Position numbers and translations under genes: made by a program. A DNA stretch of 64,000 bases, from positions 310,001 through 374,000 of the forward strand of contig NZ_FSRT01000003.1 in the NCBI RefSeq assembly GCF_900143015.1, written 5' to 3'. Within the stretch, counting starts at the first letter, position 1; the number at the start of each line of letters is the position of its first letter. This stretch comes from Fibrobacter sp. UWB11 (GTDB lineage Bacteria > Fibrobacterota > Fibrobacteria > Fibrobacterales > Fibrobacteraceae). Under the pieces are notes generated by a model. That model saw only the letters and a program-made list of their open reading frames with translations, ran no database searches and had not been told where the DNA came from. Shown here piece after piece: positions 25,405-34,343 of this stretch.

Positions 25405-27723
25405 CTAGTTCTTGATACAGCGGACAGACCTTGCATTGTACTTATACGACCAAGCCAATTTTGCATATCTCGAAGAATAATCCATTGCAAGCGCATACCC
25501 ATCATCATGATCGCGACTCACAATACTCCAGAAATACGTCAAACCTCCGGCGTAATCGAAATGAGGATTGATGGAGCGGTCTTCGTCTCGGTAATCATAA
25601 CCACCGGCGGGTAAGGCAGAAAAGCCATACGGATTTTCATAGGATACACCCCAAGCCTCGTTCGCCTTCAACTTTGTAGCAGAACTATCGCCTACAAAAT
25701 TGAGCAGCTCTCTAAATTCCGTCGTGTCAGGCAAATGCCATCCACTCGGGCAAACACCGCGAACTTTCCCTTCAAATTCGCAGACAACTTCATTACCGCA
25801 TCCTTCTCCATCTTTACTGAATTGTGCAGCAGAATCCAGAGCCGCAGACCAAAGGTATAGACGTCCATACTTACCGCACGAATCCGGTTCATTTTTATAG
25901 CAGAAACTAGAAGCCGACCCCGATCTAGTCTTTTGTTCATATGCATAATTCAGATTTTGAGCCATCCAAACTTGATCGCCAATTTTTACAGACTTGTACT
26001 TCTGATTATCGCGATCATCGACAAACTCTCCATACTCAATTGCAGGATTAAGGAAATCGAGTGCCGTTTTTGGAGGTTCCACACTACTACTGCTTTCTGC
26101 ACTAGACGAAGAAGCTACAGAGGAACTAGAAACGGCTGAACCCATGACGCAGCGGATTTGACTCATGCATATTGAGGGAGAAACCGAAGTAAAACCGCCC
26201 CCAGAAATTCCAATAGCATAATACATAGCACCATCGCCATCGAGAGAATCCGTCCAAAAGGTAGAAAGTCCATCATAACGGTCCCAATAACAATCTTCAT
26301 ACTTTTTTGAACTATCCTCCATCAAGGGTTCATAATACGGTAACGTCATGGAAAATCCATATTCATTAGTATATCGGTCCCACACCTTACTAGACGTAAG
26401 TGGACTAATAAGATCCATGTTGTGCTTATTCCATACATAACCGACCAAAGAATCCATTTCATCATACGAAGGAAGATGCCAGCCGTCAGGGCAAACGTTC
26501 ACAGCCTCTTCCCATGTGTAAATAAGTCCATGAACTGGGCAAGATTTTTCAGTTGCAGAAGGGCAAAGTACACTTGATGCATTGGGAGTCGCATAGTTCA
26601 TGCTCTGCGCCATCCAATTTATCCCATCTATTTCTACATACTTATAAGTTTGACCATCACGTTTATCCGTAAATTCACCATAATCAATATTCGGATTCAA
26701 GTAAGCAGTTCTCGGATCCTCGATTGTAGCCGAAGAAGAGGGGCGATTCCCGCTCGAGGCAGGAATGACAGAGCTGCTACTGGATTGCTTCGCTTCGCTC
26801 GCAATGACGTTACTAGAAGAGGATCGGCTTTCACTGCTCAGGATAACACTGTCTCCATCCGCAAGTGCCTTCACGTACGTTTCAAATGCAGGTACAGAAT
26901 CGGTGAGGTTCCAGCTTTCGATGTTCTTGCGGATTGTATCGAGTTTACCGGTAGCTGTAGCGTTTGTAGCCCAGTTTGCAATTTCCGTTTTTACTTTATC
27001 ATCCAATGAACCATTCTGTGAAATTGCAACTGAATATTCATCCAAGCGTTCTGCAAGTTTTGCCTCATTCGCATTTGCCTGCACCATCACACTCACTGCC
27101 AAAAGCGCGGCATTGCCATCGCCCTTTTCAAGGATGTTCAGGTCTTCGGATTCTGCGATACCACCCTTAATGTTGAACGAAGCAAGCACTTCTTTTTCAG
27201 CCTGCTTTTTCGCATCATCAAAGGACATTTTCTGAGCGGTCACCAAGTTCATCACGCGCTCGTATTCAAGTTCTGTGAGCACGTTGATATTTACATGCTT
27301 TCTGTCCTTGAGGTTTGTCAGCGCATGGAGCGTCAACTTCTCAGAAGACTTCTTGCCATTAAGTTCGTTCAAGTAATAACCTAAGACTTCAAACACCGCA
27401 CATGTAGATGACAAAGTAACATTATCAACAACAAATTCACCTTTATCGTTCTTGACAGAGCCTTCAAAAGTTTCATCTGTAAACTTGAGTGTTTTGCAAT
27501 CGATTCCCTGCACTGTCACAGCAGAACCCTTTTCAAACGGTCCCTTCTGCGTAAGGCCGGCCACATTCAAATCCGCGATGATTCCCGCATCTTCCGTGGT
27601 ACCGCCCGCAAAGCCGCCATCATCATTAGAACCGGTGCAAGCCACAACAAAAGCCGAAGCCATTGCAAACGCGATTGTCTGAGCGAGCACGCCCATACTC
27701 TTTCCGAGCACTCTCTTTTTCAT
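25405..27723 (-). CDS. FISUMP lipoprotein, two domains, first gene behind regulator A
   Basis: 772 residues from ATG 27723, which has GAGGA 8 nt upstream inside the end of the regulator gene; the regulator stop is only 4 nt away. Signal peptide with lipobox VVAC. N-terminal QKGPF domain (about 35-285), a Ser-rich linker, a divergent FISUMP domain (about 335-545, ending CMSQIRCVMG), a second poly-Ser linker and a typical FISUMP domain (about 570-772, ending SVRCIKN). The first linker is partly made of two dispersed repeats read in frame (VIASEAKQS and VIPASSGNRP). As the gene coupled most tightly to the regulator it is the most likely primary target of regulation. Confidence 0.9.
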   Translation of the reverse strand: MKKRVLGKSMGVLAQTIAFAMASAFVVACTGSNDDGGFAGGTTEDAGIIADLNVAGLTQKGPFEKGSAVTVQGIDCKTLKFTDETFEGSVKNDKGEFVVDNVTLSSTCAVFEVLGYYLNELNGKKSSEKLTLHALTNLKDRKHVNINVLTELEYERVMNLVTAQKMSFDDAKKQAEKEVLASFNIKGGIAESEDLNILEKGDGNAALLAVSVMVQANANEAKLAERLDEYSVAISQNGSLDDKVKTEIANWATNATATGKLDTIRKNIESWNLTDSVPAFETYVKALADGDSVILSSESRSSSSNVIASEAKQSSSSSVIPASSGNRPSSSATIEDPRTAYLNPNIDYGEFTDKRDGQTYKYVEIDGINWMAQSMNYATPNASSVLCPSATEKSCPVHGLIYTWEEAVNVCPDGWHLPSYDEMDSLVGYVWNKHNMDLISPLTSSKVWDRYTNEYGFSMTLPYYEPLMEDSSKKYEDCYWDRYDGLSTFWTDSLDGDGAMYYAIGISGGGFTSVSPSICMSQIRCVMGSAVSSSSVASSSSAESSSSVEPPKTALDFLNPAIEYGEFVDDRDNQKYKSVKIGDQVWMAQNLNYAYEQKTRSGSASSFCYKNEPDSCGKYGRLYLWSAALDSAAQFSKDGEGCGNEVVCEFEGKVRGVCPSGWHLPDTTEFRELLNFVGDSSATKLKANEAWGVSYENPYGFSALPAGGYDYRDEDRSINPHFDYAGGLTYFWSIVSRDHDDGYALAMDYSSRYAKLAWSYKYNARSVRCIKN
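26745..26809. repeat. Two dispersed repeats in a poly-Ser linker
   Basis: GATTCCCGCTCGAGGC AGGAATGACA at 26745-26770 and GGATTGCTTCGCTTCG CTCGCAATGACG at 26782-26809, both in frame in the 25405 gene. A degenerate third copy may lie at about 26820-26850 (GGATCGGC...CAGGATAAC). Confidence 0.8.
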
Positions 27724-27727
27724 TTTA

Positions 27728-28615
27728 TCAATCCTCATCCCTAACATTTTTATTTGAATTCAAAAAAACTTCCGCATTTTCACTGCGGTCAACGCGGTTA
27801 TCAATCCGTTCACTTACAGGAAATAATTGCAAATTCAATCGGTAAACTTGTTCTGTTTCGTCATCTTCACTCGCTATTGCCACAATGCGACGGCGACAAT
27901 CAGCAAGTTCCTTTTTTATTCGTTCGTAGGCACGGCGCGTAATGCCCATCGTAAGCCCCGACATATCACGTTCCGATAGCGGCAAGTCCAATGCCTTGAC
28001 CGCAAACTCTCCCATTTGGCGCTGCATATCACGAGCCGCCACCGGAACCGCGTCTACATTACCCATCGAAATAGACTTATCCGTCTGGTAATAGTTACCG
28101 CTCTTGTCCTTCTTCAAGAGATTTGCCTTCACCAAAAAGTCCAGCGTTTCAGAAACTTCTGACGCTGAAATATTCGGTTTGCAAGCACGCGCTATTTCGA
28201 GAGGTTTTGCACCCGGCATGTGAGCAGCAAGCTCACGAATCACCGGGTTTTTCCACGATTTGAAGTAATCGAATTCCTCGTTCCCCAACACTCGGACCTT
28301 GTGCGCCATTGCAAGCGCACAACGTTCTTCGAACGCCGATCTCTTCGCCTCGTCGTTTTTTGCATGGGCATAAGAAACCATCAGGACAAAATAATCGTAC
28401 TCAAAGCCGACGAGCCCCATGGCACCGGCAACCGACCCTGCGGAGCCGATGCTCAAATTCTTCTTACCCTCGCAAACGTATTTCAGGTAAATCGGCGACG
28501 TAAAACCAGCCTTTCGAGCGAACTCACGCCACGTAAATGCCGAACAGCGCTTACGTTCATCGTAATAATCCTGGATGAACTTGCGATAATCGGTATATTC
28601 TACGATCTCCTTCAT
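27728..28615 (-). CDS. TIGR02147/DUF4423-family regulator A
   Basis: 295 residues. The N-terminal 60 residues (VEYTDYRKFIQDYYDERKR ... WREFARKAGF ... YLKYVCEGKKNLS) form a helix-turn-helix-like DNA-binding region; the rest matches the TIGR02147/DUF4423 family (YFKSWKNPVIRELA, AKPLEIARACKP, SETLDFLVKANLL, REPEAT-free C-terminal ERDMSGLTMGI). This family is known mainly from Fibrobacter and Bdellovibrio relatives and is poorly characterised. It is the first gene of module A. There is no Shine-Dalgarno; TATATTTG is 5 nt before the ATG, so the mRNA is probably leaderless. GTATTC-type repeats upstream are its likely operators (inference). Confidence 0.9.
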   Translation of the reverse strand: MKEIVEYTDYRKFIQDYYDERKRCSAFTWREFARKAGFTSPIYLKYVCEGKKNLSIGSAGSVAGAMGLVGFEYDYFVLMVSYAHAKNDEAKRSAFEERCALAMAHKVRVLGNEEFDYFKSWKNPVIRELAAHMPGAKPLEIARACKPNISASEVSETLDFLVKANLLKKDKSGNYYQTDKSISMGNVDAVPVAARDMQRQMGEFAVKALDLPLSERDMSGLTMGITRRAYERIKKELADCRRRIVAIASEDDETEQVYRLNLQLFPVSERIDNRVDRSENAEVFLNSNKNVRDED

Positions 28616-28744
28616 GTTTACAAATATAGATACTTTTGTACATTTTAGAATACAGATTTGGCGTTTTTAGTTAAATTTTACCACTTTTGACGTTTTTACA
28701 AAAATTTATGCAATTTAGAATACAAACATGTATTCCAGGAATAC
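28616..28744 (-). promoter_or_regulatory. Promoter and operators of module A
   Basis: Reading on the minus strand: a perfect 15-bp inverted repeat GTATTCCTGGAATAC (28730-28744), half-site GTATTCTAAA (28714-28723), the same half-site again (28644-28653, exactly 70 bp on), and a -7 element TATATTTG (28621-28628) 5 nt before the start codon. The second half-site lies where the -33 element should be. An AAAAACG-TC-AAAAGTGGTAAAAT block between the half-sites is shared with module B. Confidence 0.7.
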
Positions 28745-28775
28745 AAAAAAAAGCCTCACCATCTCTGGCGGGCTT
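28745..28775 (-). terminator. Terminator of module B operon
   Basis: Minus-strand stem AAGCCCGCCA / TGGTGAGGCTT (one mismatch) followed by eight T, 27 nt behind the stop of the 28802 gene. Confidence 0.8.
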
Positions 28776-28801
28776 TCCTTCCTCCCTTTTCCTAACAACA
28801 A

Positions 28802-31216
28802 TTACTTATCGTAGATGGTAATATTTATTCTGGCCCGGAACAGGTAGCCTTCCGCGCCGAGATTGCGGTAATAATCAACAACCGCAAAGACCTCTGCCTC
28901 ATAGCGGAATTTTTCGACTTCTTTCTCGAACCGGTAGAATGTCAGTTCGCCGTCATAATCCGATTTTGTATATTCCGTATATCGCATAGACTCAAGATCG
29001 TCTATGGTGAGCGTTTCCTGGCTCTTCAAGGTAAAGCCGTGCGCTTCCATCATCAAGGCGTATTCATCGGCCTTGGCCTTGGCTTCATCGAAATAGTCAT
29101 CATTACTAGCGCCGACACTAGAACCGAGTCGGGTATAAGCATTCCAAGACGTCCACTTCTGGTCATTCGAATAGTACCTATAATGGTACTGCGTCGAATC
29201 TAAGACAAACTTCAGGTCTTCGGGGATTTCCCTGTACTTGGGAGAATCATAGTCCTTTTTAGTTTCCGTCGGAATCTCGTCAACCCCTTCATCGCGAACG
29301 ACGAGCTTTACGTAGAACATCTTCGATGGCATGGTTATGCCCATCGGCGTCCAAACACGGACCTCGCCCTTCGTAATCACAAGCGTATAGACTTTGCCGC
29401 CAGACGTTTTCGTGTAAACATACGAATCCTCGGTATAATCGTTATCCAGTGAATCATTGGAATACGTCCCCTCATATTCGAAGCCCTTTCCCCCGGCTTT
29501 GTTTATCAGTTCCGTCGCAATGGAATCACACCCGCTTCCAAGCGCAGGACTCTGGCCCCGCCACATAATCTGGGCACCATCCGCATATTCCTTGTACTCC
29601 GTTTTCTTTTCAAGGAAATCCTCGACGAAGGCCAATTCTTCGGGCAAATCCGGCAGGGTGTCCTTTTTAACTTCCACGGAACTTGAAGACGAAGAAACAA
29701 ACGGGCTATAGATGGAACTCGAAGAAGCAACACTCGATGATGAAATATGTATCGGCAAATCTTCGAATCCTTCCTTCATCACGAATATGGCGACATCGAA
29801 CATGAAGGCTCCATAGCCAGCCCCTGCCGGAGAGAGAGTCTTCGTCATCGCAATTTTATAAACGAGATCACCCTTCTTCGCAGAATAGATATAAGACAAA
29901 CTATCATAGAACGAATGCAAATAGAACGATTTCAACGAATCACTCAACATCGTCTTTTCAAAAACAAATCCTTTCGCGCCCAAAGTATCCACCAATGCGC
30001 TCGCGGCAGAATCTCTTGTCGCGGTATCATGGACATTTGCCCAAGATGTACACGTCCACACCCTCTGTTCGCCATCGCCATAAATCACCGGCCCGCGGGC
30101 ACTGCAGAACTCCTCAAAAAACTGAAGTTCTGGAGGGAGCACAGAAAGCGAATCCTGCGAAGCCGATGAATTAAACGGGTTATAGACGGAACTCGACGAG
30201 GCAATACTCGAGGAAGATTCGTCCTTGCCGCTACTCGAACTCGATTCAGGCTCGTCGCCCGGAACATGCCAGCGGCCTTTTTCGCACACAAAGTATTCAT
30301 TGTACAGTTTGCTCAATTTGTTCACATTACGCTTGGTTTCGTTTTCACGCTTGTCATTGCAAACACCGAGACCGTAATTGTTCCACCAGAAGTTCGTCAC
30401 GAACTTTTCAAATACAGGCGCGGAATCTGCATACTTCCAGTTTTCGACATTCTTGCGCACATTTGCGAGCGTTCCCTTGAGATCTGTATCGCAAGCCCAA
30501 TCCGCAATCGCAGTTTTGGTATCGGCATCGTCCCAACTGCCACCTTCTGCAAGTGCAATGCTGAATTCGCCCATGCGTTCGGTAAGCCCAGCCACATCGA
30601 CATCGCTTTGCATCAACACGCTTACCGCGAGGAGTGCTGCGTTGCCATCACCTGATTCGAAGATGTTCAGGTCTTCGGATTCTGCAAAGTCACCCTCGAT
30701 AGCAAACGAAGACAAGATTTCTTTTTCGGCTTGCGATTTCGCATCTGCAATTGATTTTTTCTTCTCGGTCACCAAATACTTCACGCGTTCGTATTCCAAA
30801 TGCGTGAGCAAATTGATGTTCACCGTTTTGCGGTTCGAAAGATCCGTAAGCGCACGAAGAGTCACCGTTCCCGACGACTTCTTGCCAGAGATTTCATCGC
30901 GATAATAGCCATTTGCCTCAAGAATCGCGTACTGCGATTGCAAATTGATGTCCTTGATAGCAAAGTCACCCTTGTCGCTCTTGATAGTTCCCTTGAAACT
31001 TTTGCCTGTTTGCTTGAGCGTAATGCCGTCCAGTTCCTGCACGGTCACCGCAGAACCAGTTACAAACGGGCCCTTCTGCGACACGCCTGCCACATCCAAA
31101 TCCTTGATGGCGTAAACGCCCGCATCACCTGAAGCGCCACCCGCAACATCATTATCGGAACACGCCCAGAACAAAATTCCAAATGCAAAAACTGGTAAAA
31201 TTTTATTCAGCGTCAT
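28802..31216 (-). CDS. Lipoprotein with QKGPF N-terminal domain and a triplicated unknown domain
   Basis: 804 residues from ATG 31216 (AAGGA 8 nt upstream; ATG 31222 is the alternative). Lipobox FWAC. Residues about 25-285 are the same N-terminal domain as in the FISUMP lipoproteins, but no FISUMP domain follows. Instead there are poly-Ser linkers and three related units of about 130 residues (about 360-500, 535-655, 665-804), each starting [LI]-P-x-[ED]-L-x-F and containing a Tyr-rich strand, a D-S/A-rich helix, G-K/H-G-F and a Y-x-x-x-Y segment. I do not recognise this unit. It is the second gene of module B. Confidence 0.85.
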   Translation of the reverse strand: MTLNKILPVFAFGILFWACSDNDVAGGASGDAGVYAIKDLDVAGVSQKGPFVTGSAVTVQELDGITLKQTGKSFKGTIKSDKGDFAIKDINLQSQYAILEANGYYRDEISGKKSSGTVTLRALTDLSNRKTVNINLLTHLEYERVKYLVTEKKKSIADAKSQAEKEILSSFAIEGDFAESEDLNIFESGDGNAALLAVSVLMQSDVDVAGLTERMGEFSIALAEGGSWDDADTKTAIADWACDTDLKGTLANVRKNVENWKYADSAPVFEKFVTNFWWNNYGLGVCNDKRENETKRNVNKLSKLYNEYFVCEKGRWHVPGDEPESSSSSGKDESSSSIASSSSVYNPFNSSASQDSLSVLPPELQFFEEFCSARGPVIYGDGEQRVWTCTSWANVHDTATRDSAASALVDTLGAKGFVFEKTMLSDSLKSFYLHSFYDSLSYIYSAKKGDLVYKIAMTKTLSPAGAGYGAFMFDVAIFVMKEGFEDLPIHISSSSVASSSSIYSPFVSSSSSSVEVKKDTLPDLPEELAFVEDFLEKKTEYKEYADGAQIMWRGQSPALGSGCDSIATELINKAGGKGFEYEGTYSNDSLDNDYTEDSYVYTKTSGGKVYTLVITKGEVRVWTPMGITMPSKMFYVKLVVRDEGVDEIPTETKKDYDSPKYREIPEDLKFVLDSTQYHYRYYSNDQKWTSWNAYTRLGSSVGASNDDYFDEAKAKADEYALMMEAHGFTLKSQETLTIDDLESMRYTEYTKSDYDGELTFYRFEKEVEKFRYEAEVFAVVDYYRNLGAEGYLFRARINITIYDK

Positions 31217-31263
31217 ATTCATTTATCCTTATCATAAAATTAATTTAAGTATTTTCTAAAATT

Positions 31264-33258
31264 CTAATCCTTAACGCAACGGACTGCATAAGCATATCTT
31301 TTATTAAAAGTCGTACTCAAAGCAGCATCGTCATCCATAAAAAACAAATGTATATGGGCAGCGTATCTTTCATTCACTTCTGTCGAAGTCCAAAAACCTG
31401 CAAAACGACCTTCATTTTCATAATCATTAAACTCATCTCTATCACCAACCGGAAGGGCAGAGAAGCCAAAACTATCCGTACCGGCGCCATCATCATTCCA
31501 ACCATTGACAGATTTGAGCATTTTTGCAGCAGTATCTCTACCTCCTACTGAATAGTACAAAGTCATACCCTCGTTTTGCGAAGGCAGATGCCAGCCAGTA
31601 GGGCACGCATTCAACGCCGCAGACCACGTATAAAGGCGGCCATACTTTGTACAGTATTCGGCTGAATCATTATAACAATAACTTTCGTCCGTTTCATAGT
31701 TCAAGTTCTCCGCCATCCACACTTGCTTTCCAATTTTCACGGTCTTGTATTCTTGACCATTACGCTCATCCGTCAACATTCCGTATTCGCAATCATCTGT
31801 ACTTTCCGTCTTGCAGGCAGCCACAGCCGAATCTTCCACAAGAATATAAGATCTCAACGAATCATTTTCACCCTGGACACAACGGACAGAAAACGCATTG
31901 TACTTTCCTTCGTCCATATCCAATGATACTGTATTGAAGTTAGCGCCCACATGCATCACATACGCAAATTCGACTTTACTCTCTGTAGAACTCCAGAAAT
32001 CCGCAAGCCACTCCTTGTTTATGTATTCTCCACTTGCAGACCTACCACCAATGGGAAGCACCGTAAAACCGTAATCATCTGTACCATTGAGATCGTTTAA
32101 CCAACCACTCGTGGACTTGAGTTTACTTCCTGCCATCGCAGAGTCTCCTAATGCATCCACTAAAGTTTTAAAATCAGCCAGAAGAGGCAAATGCCAACCT
32201 TCAGGACAAGCTCTCATCGCAGCATTCCACTCGTAAAAACGTCCATACGTTGCGCAATATTCCACGGAATCATTATAGCAATAACTTTTTTCGGTTTCGT
32301 AGTTCAAGTTTTCCGCCATCCAGACTTGATTGCCAATCTTAACAGTCCTATATGTTTTTCCATCACGAGAATCCGTCATCGTATTTTGCGCAGCATCCGG
32401 CGAATCGGCGCCAAACTTTTCCACATACTTTTCAAAAGCAGGCACTTCGGCAGCAATTCCCCAGCCTTCGACATTTTTGCGGATTGAATCCAGCAGTCCG
32501 TCAGCAGCAGCAGAAACCCATTCCATAATCGCAGTCTTCGTACTGGAATCGCTCCACACGCCTTTTTCAGCAAACGAGTCATCGAACTTGTCCATACGTT
32601 CCACGAGAGCATCAACATCGGCACCGCCCTGCATCATCACGCTCACAGCAAGCAAGGCTGCGTTACCATCGCCCGATTCAAAAATATTCAGGTTCTCAAA
32701 CGCTTCAAAACTGCCCACAATGTCAAACGCAGCAAGCACTTCTTTTTCAGCTTGTTTTTTTGCCTCAGCAAACGACTTTCCCTTTTGGGTCACGAGGTAC
32801 ACAATGCGCTCATATTCTAGGTTTGTGAGAATGTTGACATTCACTTTTTCGCGATTTTCAAGGTCTGTCAATGCGCGAAGAGTCAGCTCGCCATCCGTTT
32901 CCTTTCCAGAAAATTCGCTACGATACTTACCCGTCGCCTCGAACACCGCACACGACGACTTGAGCGAGACGCCTTTCACCGCAAAGTCGCCCTTGTCACT
33001 CTTGACCGTACCTTCAAAACGCTCGTCTGAAAGTTTCATCGTCTTGCAGTCAATTCCGCGTACCATCACCGCAGAGCCCTTGACGAACGGCCCCTTCTGC
33101 GACACGCCTGCCACATCCAAATCCTTGATGGCGTAAACGCCCGCATCACCTGAAGCGCCGCCAGCAACGTCATCGTTCGAGCACCCCGCCAAAAACGATA
33201 CCGCCACAAAAGCCGAAGCCACAAATCCGTTCTTGAAAAATTCGCACACGTTTCTCAT
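31264..33258 (-). CDS. FISUMP lipoprotein, two domains, first gene behind regulator B
   Basis: 664 residues. The ATG at 33258 overlaps the regulator stop by 4 nt (ATGA) and has AGGATGAG upstream. Lipobox LAGC. N-terminal domain (about 30-290: DLDVAGVSQKGPF, VNVNILTNLEYERI, SIRKNVEGWG), then two FISUMP domains (about 300-465 and 480-664) with CPEGWHLP / CPTGWHLP, FWSSTE / FWTSTE and SVRCVQG / AVRCVKD. The first 68 nt of its N-terminal domain region are identical to the 28802 gene. No catalytic residues are evident. Surface binding protein by inference. Confidence 0.9.
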   Translation of the reverse strand: MRNVCEFFKNGFVASAFVAVSFLAGCSNDDVAGGASGDAGVYAIKDLDVAGVSQKGPFVKGSAVMVRGIDCKTMKLSDERFEGTVKSDKGDFAVKGVSLKSSCAVFEATGKYRSEFSGKETDGELTLRALTDLENREKVNVNILTNLEYERIVYLVTQKGKSFAEAKKQAEKEVLAAFDIVGSFEAFENLNIFESGDGNAALLAVSVMMQGGADVDALVERMDKFDDSFAEKGVWSDSSTKTAIMEWVSAAADGLLDSIRKNVEGWGIAAEVPAFEKYVEKFGADSPDAAQNTMTDSRDGKTYRTVKIGNQVWMAENLNYETEKSYCYNDSVEYCATYGRFYEWNAAMRACPEGWHLPLLADFKTLVDALGDSAMAGSKLKSTSGWLNDLNGTDDYGFTVLPIGGRSASGEYINKEWLADFWSSTESKVEFAYVMHVGANFNTVSLDMDEGKYNAFSVRCVQGENDSLRSYILVEDSAVAACKTESTDDCEYGMLTDERNGQEYKTVKIGKQVWMAENLNYETDESYCYNDSAEYCTKYGRLYTWSAALNACPTGWHLPSQNEGMTLYYSVGGRDTAAKMLKSVNGWNDDGAGTDSFGFSALPVGDRDEFNDYENEGRFAGFWTSTEVNERYAAHIHLFFMDDDAALSTTFNKRYAYAVRCVKD

Positions 33259-34109
33259 TTTCTCTCATCCTTATTCAAAACTGTTCCACTTTTATTCAAC
33301 CATTCGCTCATCGGGAACAGTTGCACATTCAAGCGATAAACACGCTCCGTTTCATCTTCTTCCGTCGCAATCGCGACAATGCGCCGATAAAACTCATCCA
33401 CTTCCTTTTTTATCCGTTCGTAAGCGCGATGCGTAAGGCCGAGCGTATAGCCCGACATTACGCGTTCCGAAAGAGGCAACTCAAGTGACTGTATTGCAAA
33501 CTCCCCCATTTGGCGCTGCAAATCGCGAGCCGCCAAAGGCACCGCCTCCACGGGAGCCATCTTAATTGCCTTATCCGTTTGTTGGTAGTTTCCGTTCTTG
33601 TCCTTCTTCAAGAGCTTCGCCTTCACCAAAAAATCAAGTGTCTCAGAAACTTCTGCCGCCGAAATCTTCTGTTTGCAAGCACGCGCAATTTCGAGAGGCT
33701 TTGCACCAGGCATGTGCGGAGCCAATTCTCGAATCACGGAATTTTTCCACGATTTAAAGTAATTGAATTCTTCATCACCGAGAACACGCATCTTGTGGGC
33801 AAGCGCCAACGCACAACGTTCCTCGAACGCGGCACGTTTTGTCTTGTCATCCTTTGCATGAGCGTACGAAACCATCAAAACGAAATAAGTCTGTTCGAAG
33901 CCGACAAGGCCCATGGCACTTGCGACAGAACCCGCAGAACCAACACTCAGGTTTTTCTTTCCTTCGCAAACATACTTCAAATAAACATCCGACGAAAAAC
34001 CCGCCTTTTGTGCAAACATATGCCAAGAAAACGCCGAAGTGCGTTTACGTTCGTCGTAGTAATCCTGAATGTACTTGCGGTAATCCGTATATTCAACGAT
34101 ATCCTTCAT
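33255..34109 (-). CDS. TIGR02147/DUF4423-family regulator B
   Basis: 284 residues from ATG 34109; the frame continues upstream, but 34109 aligns with regulator A (KDIVEYTDYRKYIQDYY) and TATATTTG sits exactly 5 nt before it. The protein is strongly similar to regulator A along its whole length, with most differences in the N-terminal helix region (SWHMFAQKAGFSSDVY versus TWREFARKAGFTSPIY). That is where DNA specificity would be set, and the operators differ accordingly (ATGTTC versus GTATTC). First gene of module B, overlapping the FISUMP gene. Confidence 0.9.
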   Translation of the reverse strand: MKDIVEYTDYRKYIQDYYDERKRTSAFSWHMFAQKAGFSSDVYLKYVCEGKKNLSVGSAGSVASAMGLVGFEQTYFVLMVSYAHAKDDKTKRAAFEERCALALAHKMRVLGDEEFNYFKSWKNSVIRELAPHMPGAKPLEIARACKQKISAAEVSETLDFLVKAKLLKKDKNGNYQQTDKAIKMAPVEAVPLAARDLQRQMGEFAIQSLELPLSERVMSGYTLGLTHRAYERIKKEVDEFYRRIVAIATEEDETERVYRLNVQLFPMSEWLNKSGTVLNKDERK

Positions 34110-34239
34110 GGTTACAAATATAAATGAATTTCTCCATTTTAGAACATAAAATTGGCGTTTTTGCGCAGATTTTACCACTTTTTGAGTTTTTATTAAAAAA
34201 TCGCAAATTTAGAACATGACATACATATTCCTGGAACAT
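34110..34239 (-). promoter_or_regulatory. Promoter and operators of module B
   Basis: Minus strand: imperfect inverted repeat ATGTTCCAGGAATAT (34225-34239), half-site ATGTTCTAAA (34208-34217), the same half-site 70 bp on (34138-34147), and TATATTTG (34115-34122) 5 nt before the ATG. Half-site spacing and distance to the -7 element are the same as in module A; the half-site sequence is not. Confidence 0.7.
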
Positions 34240-34242
34240 GGA

Positions 34243-34267
34243 GATTCCCGCCTTCGCGGGAATGACA
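34243..34267. repeat. Dispersed repeat
   Basis: GATTCCCGCCTTCGCGG GAATGACA; followed by a partial copy (CGCGGGAATGACA, about 34278-34290). Confidence 0.75.
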
Positions 34268-34289
34268 AATAAAAAAACGCGGGAATGAC

Positions 34290-34321
34290 AAAAATTCCCC
34301 GCGACGTTTTTCGTCGCAGGG
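34290..34321 (-). terminator. Terminator of module C operon
   Basis: Minus-strand stem CCCTGCGACG / CGTCGCGGGG with an AAAA-type loop followed by AATTTTTG, just after the stop of the 34344 gene. Confidence 0.8.
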
Positions 34322-34343
34322 ACTCCCCTTACATAAAATTACT

